The translations under genes were made by a program, and so were the position numbers. Of a stretch of DNA of 64,000 nucleotides, positions 13,401 through 24,960 are shown piece after piece; position 1 is the stretch's first letter; every line of letters begins with the position of its first letter. Origin of the DNA: Arion vulgaris (Eukaryota; Mollusca; Gastropoda; Stylommatophora; Arionidae); the NCBI GenBank assembly GCA_020796225.1, contig CM036760.1:1691001-1755000 (forward strand), read 5' to 3'. The notes under the pieces were generated by a model. It saw only the letters and a program-made list of their open reading frames with translations. It made no database searches and was not told the DNA's origin.

Positions 13401-13626
13401 TGTTGGGTTAAAGAAAATGTCAACGTTAAATCACCTACATAGCAGCGTAATTAACGTTTTAGAATTTTTCATTTTCATCTGGGTAGTCTAGAGAGTCGAC
13501 TTCACCGGGGTTTGAAATCTTGCGGGATCAAAAATGAAATCACTTCCCTGTGCTACGTTATCTTCATACAGTGGATATTATGCAGTTTTGTTTAATCATC
13601 ATAAATAGCTTGTCTTGAGCAGAACT
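13401..13626. other. Unassigned spacer
   Basis: Single-copy sequence between the 36-bp array and a LINE 3' region. No gene seen; part may be the 3' untranslated end of the antisense LINE that follows. Confidence 0.45.
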
Positions 13627-15003
13627 TTACCCCAAATCCCACGGGAATTTTCCTCTGTCATAATCCACATTCCCGCCTCTGCTGCCAAAAACTAACCCAT
13701 CAGTAAAACAATCATTTTCCCCGGTCTTCCCTACTTTCCTTGGTCTTCCCCCTTTTCCTTTTTTTCTTCTTTTCCCTTTGGGCTTCCTCTCATCTTCTCC
13801 TTGGTCTTCCCTCATTTTCCTTGGTCTTCCTCATCCTTGGCTTCCTCTCATCTTCTCCTTGGTCTTCCCTCATCTTCTCCTTTTGGCTTCTCTCATCTTC
13901 TCCCTTGGTCTTCTCTCATCTTCTCCCCTTGGTCTTCCTCTCATCTTCCCTTTGGGCTTCCCCTCATCTTCCTTTGGGCTTTCTCATCTTCTCCTTGGTC
14001 TTCCTCCCCATCTTCTCCTTGGTCTTCCTTCATTTCTCCTTGGTCTTTCTCCTTCTCCTTGGTCTTCCTCTCATCTTTCCCTTGGTCTTCCTCTCATCTT
14101 TCCTTGGTCTTCCTCTCATCTTCTCCTTGGTCTTCCTCTCACTTCCCTTGGTTTTTTCCTTTTTCCTTTTTTCTCTCCTTCTTTGGTCTTCCCCCTCATC
14201 TTCTCCCCTTTGGGCTTCCTCTCATCTTTCCTTTGGGCTTTCCTCTTTTTTGGTCTTCCCTCATCTTTCCTTTGGGCTTCCTCTCATCTTCTCCTTTGGG
14301 CTTCCTCCTCCTTTCCCTTTGGGTTTTCTCTCTTCTCCTTGGTCTTCTCTCATCTTCTCCTTTGGTCTTCCTCTCATCTTCCCTTTGGTCTTCCTCTCAT
14401 CTTCTTGGTCTTCCTCTCATCTTCTCCTTTTGGGCTTCCTCTTCATCTTCTCCTTGGTCTTCCTCTCATCTTCCCCCTTGGTCTTCCTCCTCATCTTCTC
14501 CTTGGTCTTCCTCTCATCTTCTCCCTTTGGGCTTCCTCTCTTTCTCCTTGGCTTCCCCTCATCTTCTCTTGGTCTTCTCTCATCTTTCCTTGGTCTTCCT
14601 CTCTCTTCTCCTTGTCTTCTCTCTTTCCTTGGTCTTCCCTCTCATCTTCTCCTTGGTCTTCCTCTCATCTTCTCCTTGTCTTCTCTCATCTTCTCCTTGG
14701 TCTTCCTCTCATCTTCCTTGTCTTTCCCCCATCTTCTCTTTGGGCTTCCTCTCATTTCTTCCCTTTGGTTTTTTCCTTCTTTCCCTATCTTCTCCTTGGT
14801 CTTCCTCTTCATCTTCTCCTTGGTCTTCCTCTTTCCATGATGGTCTTCTCCAGCCCTTCATGTCTTTTTTATATGTCCAAAATATCTCCATTTTCTCATT
14901 CATACTTGTAGCATCAGCCAGATTTCTTTGATTTTGAGTTCTTTCTGGATAGATGTATTTATTTTCTTCTCTGCCTATAATAAACGGAGTACTCTTCTGT
15001 AAC
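13627..15003 (-). pseudogene. Antisense LINE C-terminus, expanded internally
   Basis: Read on the minus strand from 15,003, the frame gives a LINE C-terminal segment: PERTQNQRNLADATS, then FWTYKKDMKGWRRPSWKE. This parallels SRKNSKSKKTG and YFGHIKRHEGLEKTIMEE of the LINE at 34,955-35,465. The coding sequence then enters an acidic/basic repeat (DQGEDEE...). Beyond the array at 13,735 the same LINE seems to resume as GRPRKVG, TDGLVFGS and DYDRGKFPWDLG before a stop near 13,627. So the array replaces only the segment around the GRPR block. The copy is otherwise 5' truncated. Confidence 0.7.
13735..14835. repeat. ~20-24-bp array derived from a LINE GRPR segment
   Basis: Pyrimidine-rich array with unit GGTCTTCCTCTCATCTTCTC plus CTT. 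Units vary from about 17 to 24 bp, with GGTCTT/GGGCTT variants. Its complement (GAGGAAGACC, GGAGAAGATG) matches GAGGAAGACCACGGAGAAGA in the LINE at 35,280, just before its stop. This identifies the founder as LINE coding sequence. Confidence 0.93.
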
Positions 15004-15084
15004 ACTCATATTGAAAGTTATTCATTAATATAGTTATGTGTAGCCAACATATATATTTGAATATGTACACATAACTATATGACT

Positions 15085-15250
15085 TCACAAAGACATTTAT
15101 CATTTTTACACTATGTATCATTTCACATAACATTTATCATTTCACATAATATTTATCATTTCACATAATATTTATCATTTCCCTAATATTTATCATTTCA
15201 CATAATATTTATCATTTCAATAATATTTATCATTTCACTAATATTTATCG
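15085..15250. repeat. 19-bp tandem repeat
   Basis: Eight to nine units of TTTATCATTTCACATAATA with small deletions in later copies. Confidence 0.9.
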
Positions 15251-15492
15251 GGTTTTTCATTTATACATGACCCTTCTATATTACAAATGAGAATGATAAT
15301 ATAAAAATTGCTGATTTGAAAAGAAATGAATTGAAAGATGACTTACACAATAAACAATACAATCAGATATCAGCAACTCCAGGAAGTATATTCAAATGTC
15401 ATTTTTAGCAACAGAGAACGATCACATAATGACATGTTGTAGCAAGACTTGAGATAAAGAAATATGTTATAGTGGTTTTTTTGTAGTTGTTT

Positions 15493-15720
15493 GCTGTCCA
15501 AGTGGTTCAGCCCTCACCTTGCGTTCCGGAGATCGTGAGTTCGAATCCGGACAGCGTCTTTCTGTCTATGAGTGCATTTTTCTAGAGAACGCTAGGATTG
15601 TTGCGGAGCTACGATGTTCATGCTTTATGCAATACTCTCGGCAAGTGGCGTGTCATTTTGCGAAGAGGGTTGAGCCATATGGGATAAAACCAGTGCAATG
15701 AAGCCAATCCTTCGGCTTTA
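15493..15720 (+). mobile_element. tRNA-derived SINE-like element (type A)
   Basis: The head has a B box GTTCGAATCC near 15,540, an A-box-like TGTCCAAGTGG near 15,495 and self-complementary ends (GCTGTCC at 15,493, GGACAGC at 15,549-15,555). Spacing in the T arm is too short for a functional tRNA, so a tRNA-derived SINE head is more likely. A body of about 160 bp follows. No second copy of the body is recognised in this window. Confidence 0.55.
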
Positions 15721-15731
15721 GACCATTTAGT

Positions 15732-15942
15732 TGTCCGTCTGCCCAGCGTGTTTGTAGCGCGTTGGACTACGGGTGACAAGTCCCATGTGAGTGCGGTTAA
15801 AATTTATCGGGCTCTCAGAAAAGCCACAGGTTTCCCCCATTTACGGTGTTCGTGGCACTGAACCGAAGGGGTACGATGCCCATGGCAAAGAGCCCAAGAG
15901 CTGAAAGCTCAAGTGCTTCTGGATCAAAATAAAATATTAAAA
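15732..15942 (+). mobile_element. SINE-like element (type B), plus copy
   Basis: Begins GTCCGTCTGCCCAGCGTG and continues GCGTTGGACTACGGGTGAC, a tRNA-like head with a degraded B box (GGTTAAAATTTA, against GGTTCAATTCC in the other copy). The body ends AAGTGCTTCTGGATCAAAAT and an A-rich tail. A second copy lies antisense at 49,750-49,963, which supports a genuine dispersed SINE family of about 200 bp. Confidence 0.75.
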
Positions 15943-16019
15943 AAACCCCATTTAGTTGTTGCTGTCAAATTACTCAGTGAGCACATTTTTGTTGTATCTG
16001 TAAGTGATTACGGTGACAA

Positions 16020-16215
16020 TGTTAAGATTTATTGAGTTGTATTGTCTGAGTTACAAAAATTTAGTTATTGTCTAATTACAACATTAGTTGTATTGTTGAG
16101 TTACAACAATTTAGGGTTTTATTGTCTGGGGTTACAACAATTGAGTTGTATTGTCTGAATAAACAATTTATTGTATTGTCTGAATTACAACAATTGAGTT
16201 GTATTGTCTGAAACA
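16020..16215. repeat. ~30-bp tandem repeat
   Basis: About six degenerate units containing GAGTTGTATTGTCTGA and TTACAACAATT, with single-base losses. Confidence 0.88.
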
Positions 16216-16485
16216 GTTATGTGCTACATGTATGAATATATTGTCTTCAACTTTATACTTCCTGCATGGCCGAATTATGAAATAAACATAAGCATTGAGT
16301 GTCAGTATCAGTTTGTGATCTCTCACTTCGACTTGCTTATTCTCCATAGTTACACTGTGGTTACTGCCTGTTGTAGCGTTTTGTTAGGACTGTGTCGGAT
16401 AGATGGTACAAGAACATGAGGAATTTAACGGTCGCATGGCTCGGGCAGTTGCCATGAAAAGGTTGTTTTGATTTTTCTTTTTTGT

Positions 16486-19400
16486 CCACAACAGAAAAAA
16501 ATTCTTGGCCTTACCGTGAATTAAACATGGGTCTCGTGCATGTTAGTGACGCTCTAATGCAGTGTTTCCCATAAATTCTTGGCCTTACCGTGAATTAAAC
16601 ATGGTTTGTGCATGTTAGTGAGCTCTAATGCAGTGTTTCCCATAAATTCCTGGCCACGTGAATTAAACATGGGTCTCGTGCATGTTAGTGAGCTCTAATA
16701 CAGTGTTTCCATAAATTCTTGGCCTTACCGTGAATTAAACATGGTCCGTGCATGTTAGTGACGCTCTAATACAGTGTTTCCCATAAATTCTTGGCCTTAC
16801 CGTGAATTAAACATGGGTCTCGTGCATGTTAGTGACGCTCTAATGCAGTGTTTCCCATAAATTCTTGGCCTTACCGTGAATTAAACATGGGTCTCGTGCA
16901 TGTTAGTGACGCTCTAATGCAGTGTTTCCCATAAATTCTTGGCCTTACCGTGAATTAAACATGGGTCTCGTGCATGTTAGTGATCCTAATGCAGTGTTTC
17001 CATAAATTCTTGCCTTACTGTGAATTAAACATGGGTCTCTGCATGTTAGTGAGCTCTAATGCAGTGTTTCCCATAAATTCTTGGCCCTTTCGTGAATTAA
17101 ACATGGGTCTCGTGCATGTTAGTACGCTCTAATGCAGTGTTTCCCATAAATTCTTTGGGCCTTACGTGAATTAAACATGGGTCTCGTGCATGTTAGTGAG
17201 CTCTAATGCAGTGTTTCCCCCAAATTCTTGGCCTTACCGTGAATTAAACATGGGTCTCGTGCATGTTAGTGACGCTCTAATACAGTGTTTCCCATAAATT
17301 CTTTGGGCCCTTTCCGTGAATTAAACATGGGTCTCGTGCATGTTAGTGATGCTCTAATGCAGTGTTTTCCCCTAAATTCTTGGCCTTACCGTGAATTAAA
17401 CATGGGTCTCGTGAGTTAGTGACGCCCCTAATGCAGTGTTTCCATAAATTTTGGCCTTACCGTGAATTAAACATGGGTCCGTGCATGTTAGTGACGCTCT
17501 AATCAGTGTTTCCCATAAATTCTGGCCTTACGTGAATTAAACATGGGTCTCGTGCATGTTAGTGACGCTCTAATACAGTGTTTCCCATAAATTCTTGGCC
17601 TTACCGTGAATTAAACATGGGTCTCGTGATGTTAGTGAGCTCTAATGCAGGGGTTTCCCATAAATTCTTGGCCTTACCGTGAATTAAACATGGGTCTCGT
17701 GCATGTTAGTGACGCTCTAATACAGTGTTTCCCATAAATTCTTGGCCTTAATGTAATTAAACATGGTCTCGTGCATGTTAGTGACGCTCTAATACAGTGT
17801 TTCCATAAATTCTGGCCTTACCGTGAATTAAACATGGGTCTCAATATTTTTAGTGACGCTCTAATGCAGTGTTTCCCATAAATTCTTGGCCTTACCGTGA
17901 ATTAAACATGGGTCTCGTGCATGTTAGTGACGCTCTAATACAGTGTTTCCATAAATTCTTTGGGCCCTTTCCGTGAATTAAACATGGGTCTCGGCATGTT
18001 AGTGACGCTCTAATGCAGTGTTTCCATAAATTCTTTGGGCCCTTACCGTGAATTAAACATGGGTCTCGTGCATGTTAGTGACGCTCTAATGCAGTGTTTC
18101 CCCTAAATTCTTTGGGCCCTTTCCGTGAATTAAACATGGTCTCGTGCATGTTAGTGACGCTCTAATGCAGTGTTTCCCATAAATTCTTGGCCTTAATGAA
18201 TTAAACATGGGTCTCTGCATGTTAGTGACGCTCAATGCAGTGTTTCCCATAAATTCTTGGCCTTACGTGAATTAAACATGGGTCTCGTGCATGTTAGTGA
18301 CGCTCTAATACAGTGTTTCCATAAAAACCCTTTGGGCCTCACCGTGAATTAAACATGGGTCTCGTATGTTAGTGAGGCCTAATGCAGTGTTTCCGAAATT
18401 CTTGGCCTTACCGTGAATTAAACATGGTCTGTGCATGTTAGTACGCTTAATGCAGTGTTTCCATAAATTCTTGGCCTTACGTGAATTAAACATGGTCTCG
18501 TGCATGTTAGTGAGCTCTAATGCAGGTTTCCCTAAATTCTTGGCCTTCCGTGAATTAAACATGGGTCTGTGCGTTAGTGAGCTCTAATACAGTGTTTCAT
18601 AAATTTTGGGCCCTTTCCGTGAATTAAAAATGGGTCTCGTGCATTAGTGACATTTAATGCAGTGTTTCCCATAAATTCTTTGGGCCCTTTCCGTAATTAA
18701 ACATGGGTCTTCCGCATGTTTGCGCTCTATGCAGTTTTCCCATAAATTTTGGTTACAATTAAACATGGTCTTCATGTTGGTGATTGTCTAATGCAGTGTT
18801 TCCCATAAATTTCTTAATTGAATTAAACATGGGTCTCGTCATCTATGAGCTCTAATGCAGTGTTTCCCATAAATTCTTGGCTTACCGTTAATTCAAACAT
18901 GGTCTCGTATGTTTAGTGAGCTCTAATGCAAGTGTTTCCCATAAATTTGCTTAAGTGGTTAAAGGGTCTCGTGCATGTTATGAGCCTAATACAGTGTTTC
19001 CATAAATTCTTGGCCTTACCGGTTTAAACATGGTCTGTGCAGTTAGTGACGTCTAATACAGTGTTTCCCAAAATTCTTGGCCTTACCGTGAATTAAACAT
19101 GGTCTCGTGCATGTTAGTGACGCTCTAATGCATGTTTTCCATAAATTTCTTCCTTACCGTGAATTAAACATGGTCCGTCATGTTAGTGACCTTAATGCAG
19201 TGTTTCCCCTAAATTTTGGCCTTACCGTGAATTAAACAGGGTCTCGTGCATGTTAGTGACGCTCTAATGCAGTGTTTCCATAATTCTTTGGTTTACCGTG
19301 AATTAAACATGGGTCTCGTGCATGTTAGTGACGCTCTAACATGTTTCCATAAATTTTGGCCCTTACCGGAATTAAACATGGGTCTCGTGCATGTTAGTGA

Positions 19401-19678
19401 CGCTCTAATGCAGTGTTTCCCATAAATTTTGGCCTTAGTAATTAAACATGGGTCCTTTGCATTTGTTTACGCTCAATACAGTGTTCCCATAAATTCTTGG
19501 CCTTCCTGAATTAAACATGGGTTTTGCATGTTAGTGACGCCTTAATGCGTTTCCCATAATTCTTGCTTTCCTATTAAACATGGTCTCGGATGTTAGTGAC
19601 GCTCTAATACAGGTTTCCCATAAATTCTGGCCTTACGTGAATTAAAAATGGGTCTCGTGCATGTTAGTGAGCTTAATA
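16486..19678. repeat. ~74-bp array built from a hAT terminus plus its flank
   Basis: About 43 units of about 74 bp. Each contains TTGGCCTTACCGTGAATTAA, CATGGGTCTCGTGCATGTTA and CTCTAATGCAGTGTTTCCCA. The last string is the 8-bp target site (CTCTAATG) followed by the first 12 bp of the hAT terminus that closes the array at 19,679. Units become more degraded towards the right. Errors such as TTTGGGCCC for TTGGCC recur and look like base-calling noise. Confidence 0.9.
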
Positions 19679-22449
19679 CAGTGTTTCCATCCTTGTGCCA
19701 TGCCCCACCAAAGCCTTAAAACATTTGTATGCCCCCTTTTCCTATGTAACAAAACAAAAAAATTATTTTCCAAAATTGAATTGTTCATGAAGAAAACTTA
19801 AATGATAGGTTTTAGGGGAAGAAATCATTTGGAAATTTAGGACACAGTAAGTAAATTTTTAAACATATAATGGAGAACTGAAATTCGTGATATCATTTTT
19901 TTTGCTATATTTTTCTATATTATTTTAATTATTATAACTATTTTTTACGTACCTTAGTGAGACCTTAAAAGATGTTGGGGAAAAATATTTTTGGGGTTTG
20001 GTTCTAATTTATTAGTTAGCTGCTTTCGTTGTGTTAATCCCGCAGATTTCTTTTTTTTTAAACAGCAAATCAGTTGTGGCACTAAATCCACATTCAGCAA
20101 ATATGAAAATGGAAAGTAAAAATTTTTTTTTACATTTGGAATTTTTATTTTGATTTCGTTTCTCAAAAGCCCATCCCCTTTTCATTAAAAAGTTTTAACT
20201 ACTCATCGTTTTTAAATTTTTGGAGTTCTTTTGATCTGCATATTTGAAAAATCAGACAAATTCACAACATTGGCTGCAACATCCCAAATTGGAAAAACAA
20301 TTTTTTTCAAACGAAAATTTTTTTTTAAATCAGCGGGTCAAGTTTCAGATCATCGACAATAAAAAATATAATATCTCCCTTCCCTTTTTTGGGAAAAGAA
20401 AATTTTCAAAATGTTTTTAAAAATATTTTTTATAATTAAAAAGGTAAAAAATAAAAACTTTTTTTTCATCAACAAGAATTTTATTCTTCCCTTGAAGGGG
20501 GTTTTTTGATTAATTTTTTTTTTTCAAAGATATCGGCTAGATAATCCAAATGCTTTACCATCGATATTAGCAGATATTTATTTCGGAAAAGCAAAAAAAA
20601 AGTATCAAATAGTTCCTAAATCATCTTTTCCGATTCCTTTCAAATCATCTTACTTATGGAAAAATCTCAGGGTCTGCATTTTGTTATTCAAAAATACTTG
20701 AAGAGACTTAAATTTGGATTTTTAAGAGCATTGATACACTTTATAATTAAATTTATAGTTCATTTAGAACAGGCGAAATATTTTGTCAAATTTTCCTGTT
20801 AATAAAAAAATGTACAAAAGCATTTCTGGATTCTCTCTTCAACAATTTTGCAGGATTTTTCGTATTTTTATTATTAGTACCATCTGGGACAAGATGTTAT
20901 ATTTTTTAGGTATATTTTTTATAATAATTTTTTTTGCTTATTATATAATCGTTGGAGGTAGGCGTTTTTTAATGATTTACAGAAAAATTTCTTCAGCGAA
21001 ATCCCCATTATAATATATCTTGTGTGTTATCAATACTATTTATCGACACTGTCTCTTAAATTATTCATTCATTTGCACTAAATTTTTTTTTTTCAGCTTT
21101 TCAAATTTTTATTTCAAATCTTCACTCATTTTGTTTTTTCTTTTTCTAAAGATTTTTCCTAGTGGCATAACTTTCATCTCGTCATCTTTTCCTGAACGTT
21201 TTAAGAAATGTTTATATTGTAAGATTAAATTTCTCCTTGTATGATTTTTTTTCCCTTTAACAATGGTAAAAAATTTTAACTACCCAAGGTGGTTAGTTAG
21301 TAGAGCAGTAAAAAAAGGACTTTAATGTTGCTCTTTTTTTTAAAAATTTTTCTTTAAAGATTGAAAAAACAAAAATAATTAATATGAGACTATGTTTCCC
21401 CTTTAAATGCTCTTCAAGACGACCTCATTTTATTGATTCGTTGGTCAAGCAATATTGGCGTAAAAGACATTAATGTGGAATACATTAATTTAAAAATATT
21501 TCAAATCAGGTGATATACGTTTGAGAAAATTCGATTATTGTAACATGACTATTTTGAAGGGAAAAAAATCATTAACAATATTTATACTCACATTTATATG
21601 GTCAAATCTGCTCTTCTGAAAAAGTTTGCGGTGTTCTCTTCCAATTAACTTTGATAAATTCTAACCCCCAATAGTTATATCTTCTACGTGAAGCTCTTCA
21701 GTTCTCTTCTGTTTTTCTGGTATAATCTGGCCTAACAGTCCTGTACTTTAGCTGTTCTGTGTCTAGTCCTCTTTTTTTATTCTAGCTACCTCATAGCTGT
21801 TCTGTATTTGTCTCTCTATCTGCTCTACTATTCCCTCTTCTTAAAGTCCATCGTGTATACATGGGTGAATATTCTATTATTTTACTCTTCCAAAACTTTG
21901 TTCTCAGGACTGCGATTTCCCACATCTGTTACTCTCTTGGAAAAGACTCATTTTACTTCGACTAACGGCACTCTTCTATCATTGTCTAAAAATGTATGTC
22001 CCAACCACGCCTTCTCAATCTGTCGCTAAACATGGAAAACAAGATCTCATGACATTCTACTGTAATCCATTTATAAATGCTCCTTCGCTAACTATACAAC
22101 TACAAAATAGTACTCTAAGGACACCTGTATAATCCAGCTGCACAGTGAGTATCCATTACTCTGGTAATCAGACTAATGGCCCATAATTTGTACTTGAGTA
22201 AACCACCTTGATGTTTCTTGGTTCCATAAAAAATGTACCTAGATATAAGTACTTTCCACTTATTGAAGATTTTTAAACTTCAGTAAAGTGATTGTGAAGC
22301 AAGAGTCGTTTTTGTAAACAGACATCCAAAAGTCAATATATTGGTTTTGCAACATCATGAACATTAGTTAAACTCTCTAAATGAGTCCATTGCCCCCCTA
22401 AACGATGAAAATGCCCCTGTGGGCGTGCGCCTCACGTTGGGAAACAGGG
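19679..22449 (-). mobile_element. hAT DNA transposon, degenerate (about 2.8 kb)
   Basis: The left end CAGTGTTTCC...CCTTGTGCCATGCCCC and the right end ...CACGTTGGGAAACAGGG are imperfect inverted repeats of the hAT type. They are bordered by 8-bp duplications, GCTTAATA (degraded) on the left and CTCTAATG on the right. On the minus strand near 20,095-20,040 the translation reads AECGFSATTDLLFKKKKSA. After a shift in the A-run it continues QRKQLTNKLEPNPKNI and ends RSH-stop at about 19,954. That is the hAT C-terminal dimerisation block, normally AECGFS...KKRN...GSH in ZBED-like hATs. The rest is AT-rich with no long frame, so transposase is dead or badly called. Confidence 0.75.
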
Positions 22450-22838
22450 CTCTAATGCATTCAGCCAGACGCTCTAATGCATTCAGCCAGACGCTCTAAT
22501 GCACTCAACCAGACGCTCTAATGCACTCAACCAGACGCTCTAATGCACTCAACCAGACGCTCTAATGCACTCAACCAGACGCTCTAATGCATTCAGCCAG
22601 ACGCTCTAATGCATTCAACCAGACGCTCAATCTAGTTTCAGCCAGACGCTCTAATGCACTCAACCAGACGCTCTAATGCATTCAGCCAGACGCTCCATCT
22701 AGTTTCAGCCAGACGCTCTAATGCACTCAATCAGACGCTCTAATGCATTCAGCCAGACGCTCTAATGCATTCAGCCAGACGCTCTAATGCATTCAACCAG
22801 ACGCTCTAATGCATTCAGCCAGACGCTCCCTCTAGTCT
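22450..22838. repeat. 22-bp array on the right flank of the hAT element
   Basis: About 17 units of GACGCTCTAATGCATTCAGC plus CA. CACTCAACC variants occur, as do three divergent copies with CTAGTTTCAG or CTAGTCTCC. The unit contains CTCTAATG, the hAT target site, and shares ACGCTCTAATGCA with the units on the other side of the element. Confidence 0.93.
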
Positions 22839-22919
22839 CCACATAGTAATGTTTGCAAACATGAAAACGAAGTAGTTAACTATTGACTGTTACGAAACAA
22901 TATATACGTTACTCGAAAC

Positions 22920-23062
22920 GGTTTATACAAACACACACAAACACATAGACACGCAAGCGTACACGGCACAGAAAACACACACACCACACATACACACACC
23001 CACACACGCACCACACACACACCACACATACATACACACATCACATCACACATACAAACACA
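22920..23062. repeat. CA-rich microsatellite
   Basis: Imperfect (CA)n with CACAC/CATAC interruptions. The long cysteine-rich minus-strand ORF is an artefact of the GT repeat. Confidence 0.92.
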
Positions 23063-23337
23063 CACGAGCAGCCAGTTACAAGAGCTGGTATGGAAGTGAG
23101 TTGAAGTTTTCAGAAATCAACTTATGATGATCTAAAACTGGTTACTCAGACCAAACGTTTTCACTTCCTTCTCTATAGTTAAATAATAAAGTTGAACGTG
23201 ATTGAGAACCTGTTGTTATTCACAAATTATCTCTAATTAGAATGTCCTTCCTTCTTGGTCACATTGTCAACCAATGTCACAAATATTATCAATGAAATTA
23301 ATCAGAATAAATATGGAACTACGAAAAACCAAAAGCA
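23063..23337. other. Unassigned spacer
   Basis: Single-copy AT-rich sequence between the CA repeat and the 13-bp array; no gene seen. Confidence 0.45.
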
Positions 23338-24612
23338 ACGTCATATAGTAACGTCATATAGTAACGTCATATAGTAACGTCATATAGTAACGTCATATAA
23401 GTAACGTCATATAGTAACGTCATATAGCAACGTCATATAGTAACGTCATATAGTAACGTCATATAGTAACGTCATATAGTAACGTCATATAGTAACGTCA
23501 TATAGTAACGTCATATAGTAACGTCATATAGTAACGTCATATAGTAACGTCATATAGTAACGTCATATAGTAACGTCATATAGTAACGTCATATAGTAAC
23601 GTCATATAGTAACGTCATATAGTAACGTCATATAGTAACGTCATATAGTAACGTCATATAGCAACGTCATATAGTAACGTCATATAGTAACGTCATATAG
23701 TAACGTCATATAGTAACGTCATATAGTAACGTCATATATAACGTCATATAGTAACGTCATATAGTAACGTCATATAGTAACGTCATATAGTAACGTCATA
23801 TAGTAACGTCATATAGTAACGTCATATAGTAACGTCATATAGTAACGTCATATAGTAACGTCATATAGTAACGTCATATAGTAACGTCATATAGTAACGT
23901 CATATAGTAACGTCATATAGTAACGTCATATAGTAACGTCATATAGTAACGTCATATAGTAACGTCATATAGTAACGTCATATAGTAACGTCATATAGTA
24001 ACGTCATATAGTAACGTCATATAGTAACGTCATATAGTAACGTCATATAGTAACGTCATATAGTAACGCCATATAGTAACGTCATATAGTAACGTCATAT
24101 AGTAACGTCATATAGTAACGTCATATAGTAACGTCATATAGTAACGTCATATAGTAACGTCATATAGTAACGTCATATAGTAACGTCATATAGTAACGTC
24201 ATATAGTGACGTCATATAGTGACGTCATATAGTAACGTCATATAGTAACGTCATATAGTAACGTCATATAGTAACGTCATATAGTAACGTCATATAGTAA
24301 CGTCATATAGTAACGTCATATAGTAACGTCATATAGTAACGTCATATAGTAACGTCATATAGTAACGTCATATAGTAACGTCATATAGTAACGTCATATA
24401 GTAACGTCATATAGTAACGTCATATAGTAACGTCAATATATAACGTCATATAGTAACGTCATATAGTAACGTCATAGTAACGTCATATAGTAACGTCATA
24501 TAGTAACGTCATATAGTAACGTCATATAGTAACGTCATATAGTAACGTCATATAGTAACGTCTATAGTAACGTCTATAGTAAGTCATAGCAACGTCATAT
24601 AGTAACGTCATA
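23338..24612. repeat. 13-bp satellite (TAACGTCATATAG)n
   Basis: About 98 copies, near perfect through the middle. Sporadic changes include GCAACG and GTGACG; the latter creates full TGACGTCA palindromes near 24,210-24,232. The last 200 bp contain deletions. 13 is not a multiple of 3, so no ORF. Confidence 0.98.
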
Positions 24613-24659
24613 TAGTAACGTCATGTAGTATTTTTATATATACGTTTTTGTTTCCTTTT

Positions 24660-24960
24660 GTGATCACACGCCATCAGTTAGCAACAACATCAGGAAAGAA
24701 AGAGTCACCAACATCAATATAAGAAAGAAAGTTTAGGCAGAGCCTTGGTTGAATTACATTGAGAAACAAAGAATGAAGTGGTTTGGACAGAGCCTTGCTT
24801 GAATTACATTGAGAAACAAAGAATGAAGTGGTTTGGACAGAGCCTTGCTTGAATTACATTGAGAAACAAAGAATGAAGTGATTTGGACAGAGTCTTGCTT
24901 GAATTACATTGAGAAACAAAGAATGAAGTGGTTTGGTCACTTGATAAGATTGGTTGATTG
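24660..24960 (+). pseudogene. LINE C-terminal fragment, WFGHL segment amplified
   Basis: Translation before the array reads SNNIRKERVTNINIRKKV, paralleling HIRNEEIKRTVG of the LINE at 48,395-49,640. The next segment, LNYIEKQRMKWFGHL (compare IKFIEKQRLKWFGHL at 49,433-49,477), is present in about four tandem 50-bp copies from about 24,735 to 24,945. Each carries TTGAATTACATTGAGAAACA. 50 bp is not a multiple of 3, so the copies are out of frame with each other. Confidence 0.8.

Noticed and set aside
13740..14931. Three 366-377 codon Ser/Leu/Phe-rich ORFs resembling membrane proteins
   Set aside because: They are the pyrimidine-rich array read in three frames; the real origin is the opposite strand of a LINE C-terminus.
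15493..15555. Functional tRNA gene
   Set aside because: The acceptor-like ends pair and a B box is present, but the T arm overlaps the acceptor strand and arm lengths are wrong; a SINE head fits better.
22880..23065. Cysteine-rich secreted peptide ORF
   Set aside because: It is the complement of a CA microsatellite (VCVCMC).
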